8,223 nucleotides of DNA, taken from Nitrospirae bacterium GWC2_42_7 (lineage in GTDB: Bacteria > Nitrospirota > Thermodesulfovibrionia > Thermodesulfovibrionales > UBA6898). The notes below the pieces were generated by a model, which searched no databases, was not told the DNA's origin, and saw only the letters and a list, made by a program, of their open reading frames with translations. The position numbers were made by a program, and so were the translations under genes. The stretch is from positions 14,342 through 22,564 of the forward strand of contig MHDW01000023.1 in the NCBI GenBank assembly GCA_001803645.1, in the 5' to 3' direction. The first letter of the stretch is position 1, and every line of letters begins with the position of its first letter. Positions 1-6,254 of the stretch are shown piece by piece.

Positions 1-83
1 AGCTTCGATATGAACAGAACAAGAGGAAAAAACTTGAACCTGCGGATCGATAAAGGACGAATCGGTCAATGTACTGTACTACT

Positions 84-150
84 TTGACAAAAGGTTCAAG
101 CAGGTTTTTTAATAAATGACCTTTTCTAAAAACTCTTTAGGCATAAAATA
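84..150 (+). promoter_or_regulatory. Upstream element copy A (promoter/operator candidate)
   Basis: This is the first of three related elements in the window. It contains TTGACA at 84-89, the 11-mer GTTCAAGCAGG at 94-104 (exactly shared with copy B at 5013-5023), and an imperfect 19-nt dyad at 103-121 with GGTT and GACC arms centred at 112. It ends with CTTTTCT, then ACTC at 132-135, then an AT-rich TAAAAT/TATAAT stretch at 144-159. Two promoter readings are possible. One is TTGACA with TTTAAT (108-113) at 18-nt spacing. The other is a -10 at 144-159 with no clear sigma-70 -35. Repetition before three different genes argues for regulation, but a dispersed repeat is not excluded. Confidence 0.5.
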
Positions 151-184
151 TAATATAATTTAAGAACTCTTAAGGAGGGAATCT

Positions 185-1156
185 GTGAACAATCACCGAA
201 ATTCAATTCTTAAATGGGCTGAGCAGGAACATATCGCTGCAGGGCGTGTTGAGGAGGCAATGCGGGTCTCGCGCGCTCTCCCGAACAAGACAGACTGGCA
301 TAACTTTATAGACCGGCTTCTTCTTTGGAGCGGTACTGTGCTGCTTGCAGCAGGGGTCATCTTTTTCTTCGCATATAACTGGAAAGATATCGGCAGCCTT
401 GCCAGATTCGGGATCGTAGAATTGCTCATTGCAGCCGCCGTTGGAGGCTGCATATGGGTAGGCACTGAAAAACCGGCAGGCAAGGCATCGCTTTTTGCAG
501 CCTCACTTCTTGTAGGTGCACTTCTGGCATTGTTCGGGCAGACCTACCAGACAGGTGCCGACACGTTCGAGCTCTTTATCACCTGGGCTGTCCTCATTCT
601 CCCATGGACTGTAGTTAGTCGTCTGCCTGCGATGTGGGTCCTGCTGATCGCTCTCGTCAACGTTGCAGTCACATTCTATTTTCGATCATTTCCAGGCGTG
701 TTTGGTCTGCTTTTTGGTCCTGAGAGACAGCTTTGGGTACTCTTTACGTTCAACTCAATAGCACTCGTATTGTGGGAGCTTTCCAGCGCTCATTTTATAT
801 GGCTGCGGGAACGCTGGGCCACCCGGCTTCTTGGCTTTGCAGGCGGCGGACTTATCACGACACTTGCAATAATAGCGATCTTTGACCATCGCGTTGGATT
901 TAATTATTCACTCATATTATATCCCCTATGGCTCGTCTTGATCTATGCATGTTACCGACGTCTCATCTTCGACCTGTTTTTGCTTGCAGGAGGTGTTCTT
1001 AGTGTTGTCATTATTGTAGCTTCAATTCTGAGCAGAGCAATGCTTTACAGCGGAAGTTGGGGCGGAGCTTATCTGATTATTGGGCTTGCTGTTATCGGAC
1101 TTTCAGCCCTCGGCGGGTTTTGGCTGAAAAACATAGCGCAGGAGGAAACAAGATGA
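185..1156 (+). CDS. DUF2157 domain integral membrane protein
   Basis: A 323-residue polytopic inner-membrane protein of the DUF2157 family, whose biochemical role is unknown. Residues 1-42 are hydrophilic and presumably cytoplasmic. About ten hydrophobic spans follow (roughly 46-64, 73-92, 102-117, 127-145, 148-166, 184-199, 213-233, 241-257, 262-283, 293-313). Family-like signatures are FFFAYNWKDI at about 60-69, and GQTYQTGADTFELF at 118-131 followed by a W/P-rich helix. The start is GTG at 185, chosen because a perfect AGGAGG (173-178) lies 6 nt upstream. The stop overlaps the next gene's ATG, so translation is probably coupled. It is the first gene of the DUF2157-DUF4401-GDYXXLXY module, with copy A of the repeated upstream element just before it. 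The family call is confident; the function is unknown. Confidence 0.9.
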   Translation: MNNHRNSILKWAEQEHIAAGRVEEAMRVSRALPNKTDWHNFIDRLLLWSGTVLLAAGVIFFFAYNWKDIGSLARFGIVELLIAAAVGGCIWVGTEKPAGKASLFAASLLVGALLALFGQTYQTGADTFELFITWAVLILPWTVVSRLPAMWVLLIALVNVAVTFYFRSFPGVFGLLFGPERQLWVLFTFNSIALVLWELSSAHFIWLRERWATRLLGFAGGGLITTLAIIAIFDHRVGFNYSLILYPLWLVLIYACYRRLIFDLFLLAGGVLSVVIIVASILSRAMLYSGSWGGAYLIIGLAVIGLSALGGFWLKNIAQEETR

Positions 1157-2238
1157 TAACTATCTCCACTGAACAACTTTGGGAGCGTCTTGTAACAGCA
1201 GGCCTTGTCACTGGGGATAAACCTCCTCAGTCTGACCAACATTCGCCATGGTTTGTGCGCGTGATGCTCGGTTTTGCAGGATGGATAGGCGCACTTTTTC
1301 TTCTTGGTTTTGTCGGGGTATCCCTAGGATTTATCTTTAGAAACAGTACAGCAGCGCTGATCACAGGGATCGCTGTCTGCACAGCCGCTGCATTCATATT
1401 CCGTGCTTCACGAGGAAAGGACTTCGCAGTTCAGTTCGGACTTGCTGTAAGCTTCGCAGGACAGGCGCTCTTTATCTTCGGACTAATGAGTATATTCAGG
1501 TGGGGCGGCAGCGTCAGTTATTTAGCTATAATGATCTTTGAGGCGGTTCTTGCAGTAGTCATTATCAATACGATACACCGTGTTGTTTCTGCTTTCGCTG
1601 CCGCTGTCAGTTTCAGTTTCGCCCTGTCATCGTTTGGCATGCCGCATCTTGCACCATCACTCATAACAGCGGGGTTCGTTTTTGTGTTGATAAATGAATT
1701 GACGTGGGCAAACCGGGGCCCTTTAGTACGGCCGGTAGGTTACGGTCTTGCGCTTGCCCTAATGTATATTAACGGAGCACTGCTTATGCACACGCACATA
1801 TGGTTGGGCGGGATGGCAAACAGCAGCCTTAATCTTGTCAGGATTTCATATTGGGCAGGTATTATTTTAAACAGTGCAGTCTTCATTTTCGCAGTTTCGC
1901 GTCTGCTCAGTCGTGAAGGATTTGGCTTTAATGACCGTCTGACAAAGGTTGCTCTCATCGCTGCCCTGGCAATAGCAATTTCCTCATTTAAGGCACCGGG
2001 AATTATCACGGGTCTTGTCATTGTACTGCTCGGCTACGCCAATGGCAACCGTGTACTTACGGGATTCGGCATTTTCGCTCTCATTTCATACCTTTCTCAC
2101 TACTACTATCAAATGCAGGCAACACTTTTGATAAAATCAGCCGCTCTTGTCACTACTGGGATTGTGTTGCTGATTGCGCGGTTTTTGCTTGATAAGATCT
2201 GGTCTGATAAATCACAAATAGGAGGCATTCATGCGTAA
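1153..2238 (+). CDS. DUF4401 domain integral membrane protein
   Basis: A 361-residue multi-span membrane protein matching the DUF4401 family, which typically sits beside DUF2157. Its function is unknown. Recognisable stretches are PWFVRVMLGFAGWIGALFLL (32-51), the DFAVQFGLAVSFAGQ region (90-104), and LGYANGNR (293-300) leading into YLSHYYYQMQATLLIKS (313-329). The frame is open further upstream, to an ATG at 1057. I chose ATG 1153 because AGGAGG (1140-1145) lies 7 nt before it, it forms a 4-nt ATGA overlap with the DUF2157 stop, and homologues begin shortly before the PWFV segment. The last 8 nt overlap the next gene. It likely forms a complex with the other two products, which is inferred from conserved neighbourhood only. 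Confidence 0.9.
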   Translation: MITISTEQLWERLVTAGLVTGDKPPQSDQHSPWFVRVMLGFAGWIGALFLLGFVGVSLGFIFRNSTAALITGIAVCTAAAFIFRASRGKDFAVQFGLAVSFAGQALFIFGLMSIFRWGGSVSYLAIMIFEAVLAVVIINTIHRVVSAFAAAVSFSFALSSFGMPHLAPSLITAGFVFVLINELTWANRGPLVRPVGYGLALALMYINGALLMHTHIWLGGMANSSLNLVRISYWAGIILNSAVFIFAVSRLLSREGFGFNDRLTKVALIAALAIAISSFKAPGIITGLVIVLLGYANGNRVLTGFGIFALISYLSHYYYQMQATLLIKSAALVTTGIVLLIARFLLDKIWSDKSQIGGIHA

Positions 2239-2734
2239 GGCCATTGTACTCATATCAGCTCTGCTCATTCTTGCAGGCATTAACGCCTCTATCTATGGAA
2301 AAGAACAACTGCTGTCAAAAGGCAAGGTAGTGCTGCTTGAACTTGCGCCGGTAGACCCTCGCTCGTTAATGCAGGGCGATTATATGGCACTGCGTTTTAA
2401 AGCTGCCAATGATGCATTCGGTGCAGGCATATACAAAAGAGAGCTCCCAAGAGACGGCAAGATCGTGCTGTTGCTTGATGAAAGGAATGTTGCGACATTT
2501 AAACGATTTCATGACGATTCACCCTTGCCTGCAAACGAGGTCGTAATCCGATATCGTATCCGGGGCAATCAGCCTAAGTTTGCCACCAATGCCTTCTTTT
2601 TTCAGGAAGGCCATGCAGAGTATTATACCAAAGCCCGTTTCGGTGAATTCCGTGTAGCTGACAATGGTGAGTGTATCCTTACAAATATGCGCGACGAGAA
2701 CCTAACGCTATTAGGGCCGCAAACTGCACGATAG
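2231..2734 (+). CDS. GDYXXLXY domain protein
   Basis: A 167-residue protein named for its motif, seen here as GDYMALRF at residues 49-56. A hydrophobic N-terminal segment (about 3-20) reads as a signal anchor or uncleaved signal, so most of the protein should lie on the outer face of the inner membrane. A second family hallmark is FFFQEGHAEYYTKARFGEFRV near residues 123-143. The function is unknown; the family is routinely encoded right after DUF4401 proteins. The start at 2231 is supported by AGGAGG (2220-2225) 5 nt upstream. It overlaps the DUF4401 gene by 8 nt, consistent with translational coupling. Confidence 0.9.
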   Translation: MRKAIVLISALLILAGINASIYGKEQLLSKGKVVLLELAPVDPRSLMQGDYMALRFKAANDAFGAGIYKRELPRDGKIVLLLDERNVATFKRFHDDSPLPANEVVIRYRIRGNQPKFATNAFFFQEGHAEYYTKARFGEFRVADNGECILTNMRDENLTLLGPQTAR

Positions 2735-2766
2735 TGTCTTAAACGCTGAAGTCAGGACATAAAACA

Positions 2767-3462
2767 ATGACCAGATATTCTTTGCTAATGTTGCCGGGTC
2801 TGGATGGCACCGGGATTATGTTCCGTCCGATTATCAAAGAATTAGAAGGCGAAGTTGATCCAATTGTCATATCTTATAAACAGGAAGATGAATGCAGCTA
2901 TCCTGCATTAGTAGATGAAGTAGCCAAATCCCAGCCTGTAAATGATTTTTTTATTCTTGGAGAATCTTTTTCCGGCCCCATAGCTCTCATGCTCGCAAGC
3001 CGAAAGCCAAAGGGACTGAAAGGCATAATCTTGTGTGCCACTTTCATCAAAAACCCATCTGCCATATTTCCTTCTTTCCTCTCTTTTCTTGTCAGAGCTC
3101 CATTGTTTTACGTCTGGCCGGTGTCTTTAAAGGCGAATATCATTACAGGTGGTCATGCAAGTGATGAAATTAAGGGATTAATGAAAGAAGCCAAGGAACA
3201 ATTCACAAACAGGGCTTTGGCAGCACGTACGCGGGAAACACTGAAGGTTGATGTTAGCGAGGAACTAAAACAATGCGACTACCCTATTCTCTACCTTAAA
3301 GGCACTCGCGATTTAATAGTCCCCGGATATAATTTAAAAAATATAAAGAGAATCAACAAGGATGTTATGGATGTTACCCTCGATACTTCTCATTTAGTTC
3401 TGCAGGAAGCTCCACACGAATCAGCACAGGAGATACTAAAATTCATAAAAACTTTAACTTAA
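2767..3462 (+). CDS. Alpha/beta fold hydrolase
   Basis: A 231-residue predicted soluble serine hydrolase with no signal peptide. It opens with an oxyanion-hole strand, LPGLDGTG (9-16). The nucleophile elbow is GESFSG (65-70), giving Ser67. The acid is probably Asp182 in GTRDLIVPG, and the base His209 in TSHLVLQEAP. The complete triad and compact length suggest an intact minimal alpha/beta hydrolase with a short cap (about 96-165). The substrate cannot be read from the sequence; carboxylesterase or thioesterase-like activity is possible. It lies 32 nt after the GDYXXLXY gene with no visible terminator between, so cotranscription is possible. The SD is a modest AGGA (2754-2757), 9 nt before the ATG. 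The dockerin-type gene follows 25 nt later. Confidence 0.85.
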   Translation: MTRYSLLMLPGLDGTGIMFRPIIKELEGEVDPIVISYKQEDECSYPALVDEVAKSQPVNDFFILGESFSGPIALMLASRKPKGLKGIILCATFIKNPSAIFPSFLSFLVRAPLFYVWPVSLKANIITGGHASDEIKGLMKEAKEQFTNRALAARTRETLKVDVSEELKQCDYPILYLKGTRDLIVPGYNLKNIKRINKDVMDVTLDTSHLVLQEAPHESAQEILKFIKTLT

Positions 3463-3487
3463 CAGGTGCTGTGTTAGTATTTAATAT

Positions 3488-4966
3488 ATGAAAAAATCGA
3501 AATTATTACTTATTGCTGTTTGTATTATATCTGTTATCGTTTATGCCTATTGGAAACTGGCCATTCCAACGCACCGCACTGATATCCAATCCGAACTGGT
3601 TATGTTGGGAGATATGGACAATGACAACCGTTGGACAGCTAATGATCTGAAACTAATTGATGCTTTTCTTAAAGACCCCTTTACTGCATCCGGCGATTTT
3701 AGATGGCGACTGGATCTGAACAAGAATGGTCTAATTGATCAAGAAGATCTCGATATCCTTCGAGCACTTGTTGATTCGAACGGAGATCCCTACGTTGCAG
3801 AAGAAAAGGCACAAGCTAGGAAGGTTGCATTTCCACGTCCAAGGGAACTCTATCGTTATATCTCCGACACTGAATACCGCACACAACCTCTCTGGGCACT
3901 TTCTTATCCAATGGCAAAAGATTCTGTGCTTGAGTGGTTCTTCAACAGTCAACAGCCAATAAACACGACCTATTACAAAGGAAAGCTAAATGCCGCAGTC
4001 TATTCAGAAGCTGTCCGTTTCGACCAAGCCTGGCATAAACGTCAGCCGAAGCTTCTACCCATTGAACTCGACTATGCAAACCAAAAACTTCTCATGGCAA
4101 AAGAACTCTATGAATCCGGTGAGCAGTACGAGCTACTGCTCGCACTCACAGAGTTGGTCGAAGATGCAGAGACTCTCACAGTAAGGGATTCTCCGGAAAT
4201 CACATTAAAAATCCTGACTTTTCGAGACCACCTGCGCAAAGTACTTTGCTCCGCTCTTTTTGCTGACGTCGAGGAGGGGAAGAAAGATTGGCATGCTGTG
4301 TTAAAGCAAGTATCTGTATATATCAAATCCGATCTCGGGCTTGACTATGACTTCGAAACACTCGGACCACCGCGAAATTTAACAAATCTTGAGAACTATC
4401 TACAGCGTGCTGAATGGCAATATTATAAAAGCACAGCTCGCGATGAGGATTTTCGGGCCCTTGTTAATTACGCACAACATGATCCACGTTATCTTGCTGC
4501 TGTTTCTCGAACCAATCCAAGGCATCAGGACCTTCAGGTAGAGAACCAAAACCTGCCGATGGTGTTGCTGTTCCGTGAAGCTCTTCGAATAAAGCACGGT
4601 GACAAGAAAAAAGCTGTCGGTCTGCTCGATGAGGCTATTCGAATCCCTTACGGTTGGATCAAGTCGATTTCTCGAAGTTCTTTGCCTGATTCGGTTGCAT
4701 TAGAAAACTTTTTATTGCCTGGCAACAAAGAAGACGGGGCAGATAAGAGCAGACACTGGAACGTGTTTGGTGGTTTGTGTCTTTACAAGACCCCGGAGGA
4801 AGCGATCGACCTTGCGCTAAAACGGGAGATGCAGGATCTTCGCAATGAAAATTACACTGTTGACGCCTTGCGGGAATTTCTGAGGGATATGATCGCCAAT
4901 TTGAACGGTATGTACCATGTGATGGTTATAAATCCGAATTTGCTCCAGTCAGAACAAACCTTATAA
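3488..4966 (+). CDS. Membrane-anchored protein with dockerin-type calcium loops
   Basis: A 492-residue protein of unknown overall function. Residues 1-22 form a Lys-rich start and a hydrophobic span, a signal anchor or signal peptide. Two EF-hand-like 12-residue loops follow. Loop one is DMDNDNRWTAND (42-53), with acids or amides at 1, 3, 5 and 12. Loop two is DLNKNGLIDQED (76-87), with D/N/N/D/D at 1/3/5/9/12 and the usual Gly at 6. Each is followed by a leucine-rich helix, giving the type I dockerin pattern. The remaining 400 or so residues are mainly helical and hydrophilic, and I recognise no catalytic motif. The ATG at 3488 is the only reasonable start, since an in-frame TAA lies at 3482-3484, yet no good SD is visible. 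It may depend on readthrough or coupling from the hydrolase gene. A C-terminal TPR-like fold is possible but not shown. Confidence 0.75.
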   Translation: MKKSKLLLIAVCIISVIVYAYWKLAIPTHRTDIQSELVMLGDMDNDNRWTANDLKLIDAFLKDPFTASGDFRWRLDLNKNGLIDQEDLDILRALVDSNGDPYVAEEKAQARKVAFPRPRELYRYISDTEYRTQPLWALSYPMAKDSVLEWFFNSQQPINTTYYKGKLNAAVYSEAVRFDQAWHKRQPKLLPIELDYANQKLLMAKELYESGEQYELLLALTELVEDAETLTVRDSPEITLKILTFRDHLRKVLCSALFADVEEGKKDWHAVLKQVSVYIKSDLGLDYDFETLGPPRNLTNLENYLQRAEWQYYKSTARDEDFRALVNYAQHDPRYLAAVSRTNPRHQDLQVENQNLPMVLLFREALRIKHGDKKKAVGLLDEAIRIPYGWIKSISRSSLPDSVALENFLLPGNKEDGADKSRHWNVFGGLCLYKTPEEAIDLALKREMQDLRNENYTVDALREFLRDMIANLNGMYHVMVINPNLLQSEQTL

Positions 4967-5102
4967 TGTTCACTCCATGACACAGGACAATTGTCGATAT
5001 GATCTAAAAAATGTTCAAGCAGGAGCTTTTAAAGATAACTTTTTCTACAGACTCGTTTGATGTTAAAATAGCACATGACCAAAAACCGGGAGGTTATAAA
5101 CC
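4967..5102 (+). promoter_or_regulatory. Intergenic region with upstream element copy B
   Basis: The 136-nt gap before the antitoxin gene. It contains a perfect GACAATTGTC palindrome (4986-4995). Copy B of the repeated element follows (4987-5070): GTTCAAGCAGG at 5013-5023, a short dyad CTTTTAAAG at 5026-5034 (centre 5030), then CTTTTTCTACAGACTCGT ending at 5056 and TAAAAT at 5064-5069. The antitoxin's SD, GGGAGG, is at 5088-5093, 9 nt before its ATG. Copy B aligns with copy C (5748-5816) over 70 positions with a single 1-nt gap at roughly 70 percent identity by eye. It probably drives the toxin-antitoxin pair. No terminator for the upstream gene is evident. Confidence 0.5.
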
Positions 5103-5330
5103 ATGAAAAAGATAAGCGCAACTGATACTCTTGAGTTATCAATTCCAGAGAGAATTCAACTGGTCGAGGATATTTGGGATACAATTGTTGTTGATGCAGA
5201 TTCACTGGAACTAACAGAAGAAGATAAGAAAATTATCAATGAAAGACTGGAGGCATATCACCGCAATCCTGATACAGGCGCTCCATGGAGTGAGGTTTAC
5301 AAGAAAATAGTCGCTAAGCATGAAATATGA
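5103..5330 (+). CDS. Addiction module antitoxin (PF09720 / TIGR02574 type)
   Basis: A 75-residue antitoxin of the small 'unstable antitoxin' family, expected to bind and neutralise the toxin encoded next to it and to repress its own promoter. The signature is the N-terminal SIPERIQLVEDIWDTI (about 14-29), a Leu-Glu-rich middle (LELTEEDKKIINERLEAY), and the PDTGAPWSEV segment near 57-66, which corresponds to the conserved Pro-Asp-x-Gly-x-Pro-Trp-x-Glu-Val tail. It is full length for the family. GGGAGG lies 9 nt upstream of the ATG. The 3' end overlaps the toxin start by 11 nt, the usual arrangement for coupled type II pairs. The preceding element copy B is a candidate autoregulatory operator, which is inference. 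Confidence 0.92.
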   Translation: MKKISATDTLELSIPERIQLVEDIWDTIVVDADSLELTEEDKKIINERLEAYHRNPDTGAPWSEVYKKIVAKHEI

Positions 5331-5625
5331 AATTATAATCAGGCCTGAAGCTGAAAAGGACTTGTCTGAAGCTTTTCTGTGGTATGAAGATAAGAGGAAA
5401 GGATTAGGATATGATTTCCTCTTACAGGTCGATGCAGGATTAAGATTTATAGAGAGAAATCCGGAAATGTCTGCACCCACCTATAAAGAGTCTCGAAAAC
5501 ACATTATCAAAAGGTTTCCCTACAAGATAATCTATCTTCTTGCTGAACGCAGAATTATTGTGCTTGGAGTACTTCATGGAAAAAGAAGCCCTAATGTTAT
5601 GAAAAGAAGAACAAAGAACATATAA
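5320..5625 (+). CDS. Type II toxin, RelE/ParE family
   Basis: A 101-residue RelE/ParE superfamily toxin. Members either cleave ribosome-bound mRNA (RelE-like) or poison gyrase (ParE-like), and the sequence does not settle which. Visible family features are the N-terminal strand and helix YEIIIRPEAEKDLSEAFLWY (3-22), the core HIIKRFPYKIIYLLAERRII (61-80), and the C-terminal VLHGKRSPNVMKRR (84-97), whose HGxRxP and following basic residues are typical. It is intact and of usual length. The ATG lies inside the antitoxin gene (11-nt overlap) with no strong SD, so translation is probably coupled to the antitoxin. No terminator is obvious downstream. Confidence 0.92.
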   Translation: MKYEIIIRPEAEKDLSEAFLWYEDKRKGLGYDFLLQVDAGLRFIERNPEMSAPTYKESRKHIIKRFPYKIIYLLAERRIIVLGVLHGKRSPNVMKRRTKNI

Positions 5626-5852
5626 CACTTACAGAGCGCCTTGCCCTTAAAAGACACCAAATAATCTAATCGGTCAAATAAATAGCGTAGCAGTCATCGG
5701 CAAAAGTACTTAAACAAAAATAAAGAGTGGTCAGCATACTGTTTAGAACAATTTACAATATAATCTGACAAAGGTTTAAACATGGTCTTTTTAAAAGACT
5801 TTTCCTGCAGACTCGTATAAATATTAACTATTAAAAAGGGGGAAGGATAAGC
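5626..5852 (+). promoter_or_regulatory. Intergenic region with upstream element copy C
   Basis: A 227-nt region with no credible gene. The first 120 nt are AT-rich without clear structure. Copy C of the repeated element occupies about 5748-5820. It contains ACAATT, then TCTGACAAAGGTTTAAACATG, and a perfect 15-nt dyad GTCTTTTTAAAAGAC (5785-5799, 7-bp arms around 5792). TTTTCCTGCAGACTCGT ends at 5816, followed by an AT-rich segment (TATAAATATTAAC). A strong SD-like AAGGGGGAAGGA (5836-5847) ends the region, placed to serve an ATT codon at 5853. The dyad centre is 18 nt after the start of the GTTTAAA core, matching copies A (18) and B (17). Confidence 0.5.
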
Positions 5853-6194
5853 ATTAAAAAAGTAATCATCAATTCATTGGTTGTTTTTTTCTTATTTTCG
5901 TTCAATTTAAAACAAGCAGATGCGTCCGAAAAAAATACTTCAAAGTATTCTGGAACAATTTCTGTCCTTCGGGAACTATATGAAGATGAAGCAAGACAGA
6001 TCATATCGGCCTGCTCATCAATGCCAATCATATTTATATCCCCTGACCTCCATACAGAAGGTCTCGCATGCTGTCACATTTCAAGCTGTCAAACATTTAG
6101 TTCTGCATTGATCCAGGTCCTGAGAAAGTTGCTGATCTGTCTTCTTTGGGCTATACCAACCTTCGAGTGTCTGGTCAGAGTTTTGTCCTCCTGA
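5853..6194 (+). CDS. Putative secreted protein with ATT start; possibly a degraded gene
   Basis: An open frame of 114 codons including the stop. Read from ATT at 5853, its N-terminus is a convincing Sec signal peptide: two Lys at 2-3, hydrophobic core SLVVFFLFSF, and a QADA/S cleavage-like site near residue 24. A purine-rich SD sits 5-10 nt before the ATT. No ATG, GTG or TTG occurs in frame between the upstream stop (5832-5834) and TTG 5877, and starting at 5877 would delete the charged n-region. The ATT is therefore either a rare genuine start or a mutated ATG. Codons from about 6018 onward are antisense to the minus-strand lipoprotein, so the true protein may be only the first 55 or so residues, or the gene may be truncated. 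I recognise no family. Confidence 0.35.
   Translation: MKKVIINSLVVFFLFSFNLKQADASEKNTSKYSGTISVLRELYEDEARQIISACSSMPIIFISPDLHTEGLACCHISSCQTFSSALIQVLRKLLICLLWAIPTFECLVRVLSS
6018..6083 (-). other. In-frame continuation of the lipoprotein past TGA, with hairpin
   Basis: After the TGA at 6083-6081 the same frame continues for 20 residues: NVTACETFCMEVRGYKYDWH, then a double stop TGATGA. This completes a twin CX3C motif (Cys50/54 and Cys63/67 with eight residues between, counting the TGA codon as residue 58) and the expected CM-x-x-RGY tail, giving 78 residues in all. A minus-strand hairpin begins 17 nt after the TGA (6063-6045): stem GACCTTC/GGAGGTC, 7 bp with one G-U, and loop TGTAT with G as its second base. 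The G-U pair would be a C-A mismatch on the other strand. Possible readings are selenocysteine insertion, a nonsense mutation in a pseudogene, or a sequence error. The sequence alone does not decide. Confidence 0.45.
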
Positions 6195-6254
6195 AATCGC
6201 GAGGCTGCATCCAGCTAAAATAAGTGCCATTCCTATCCCTATGATCCTTTTCAT
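6081..6254 (-). CDS. Small lipoprotein (57 residues to the first TGA)
   Basis: A minus-strand lipoprotein missing from simple long-ORF scans. Translation from ATG (6254-6252) gives Met-Lys-Arg, a hydrophobic core, and the lipobox LAGC with lipidated Cys16. A GGQNSDQTLEGWYSPKKTD linker leads into SQDLDQCRTKC with Cys50 and Cys54. The W-x-x-P ... D-x-x-x-C layout resembles small outer-membrane or periplasmic lipoproteins that usually end in a CM-x-x-RGY motif. Exactly that motif continues in frame after the TGA (see 6018-6083). An SD-like GAGAGG lies 6 nt before the ATG on the minus strand. It overlaps the plus-strand ORF from 5853 head-on; its lipobox and family-like layout make it the more credible of the two over the shared segment. 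Its function is unknown. Confidence 0.65.
   Translation of the reverse strand: MKRIIGIGMALILAGCSLAISGGQNSDQTLEGWYSPKKTDQQLSQDLDQCRTKCLTA

Noticed and set aside
1..87. Possible C-terminal tails of an upstream gene: frame 1 open to TGA 85-87, frame 3 open to TAA 51-53 with a Lys/Arg-rich reading.
   Set aside because: Two frames are equally open over a short stretch and neither has a recognisable motif, so no gene end can be assigned.
33..100. Inverted repeat CTTGAACCT (33-41) and AGGTTCAAG (92-100).
   Set aside because: Nine bases with a 50-nt gap could be chance, and the left arm is not present near copies B and C.
1057..1152. Longer N-terminus for the DUF4401 protein from ATG 1057.
   Set aside because: It would overlap the DUF2157 gene by 100 nt without an SD; ATG 1153 has AGGAGG and an ATGA overlap.
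84..5820. The three related elements as a CRISPR array or transposon ends.
   Set aside because: They are kilobases or hundreds of bases apart, divergent, all in the same orientation, with no transposase or cas gene; the one pair of neighbours flanks the toxin-antitoxin genes as direct, not inverted, repeats.
5831..6031. Minus-strand 66-residue frame opposite the ATT-start ORF.
   Set aside because: It is the antisense of a signal-peptide coding stretch, has no SD, and overlaps the lipoprotein's terminal codons in another frame.
5920..6111. Plus-strand 63-residue frame inside the secreted ORF.
   Set aside because: No SD, no recognisable motif, and it is largely antisense to the lipoprotein.
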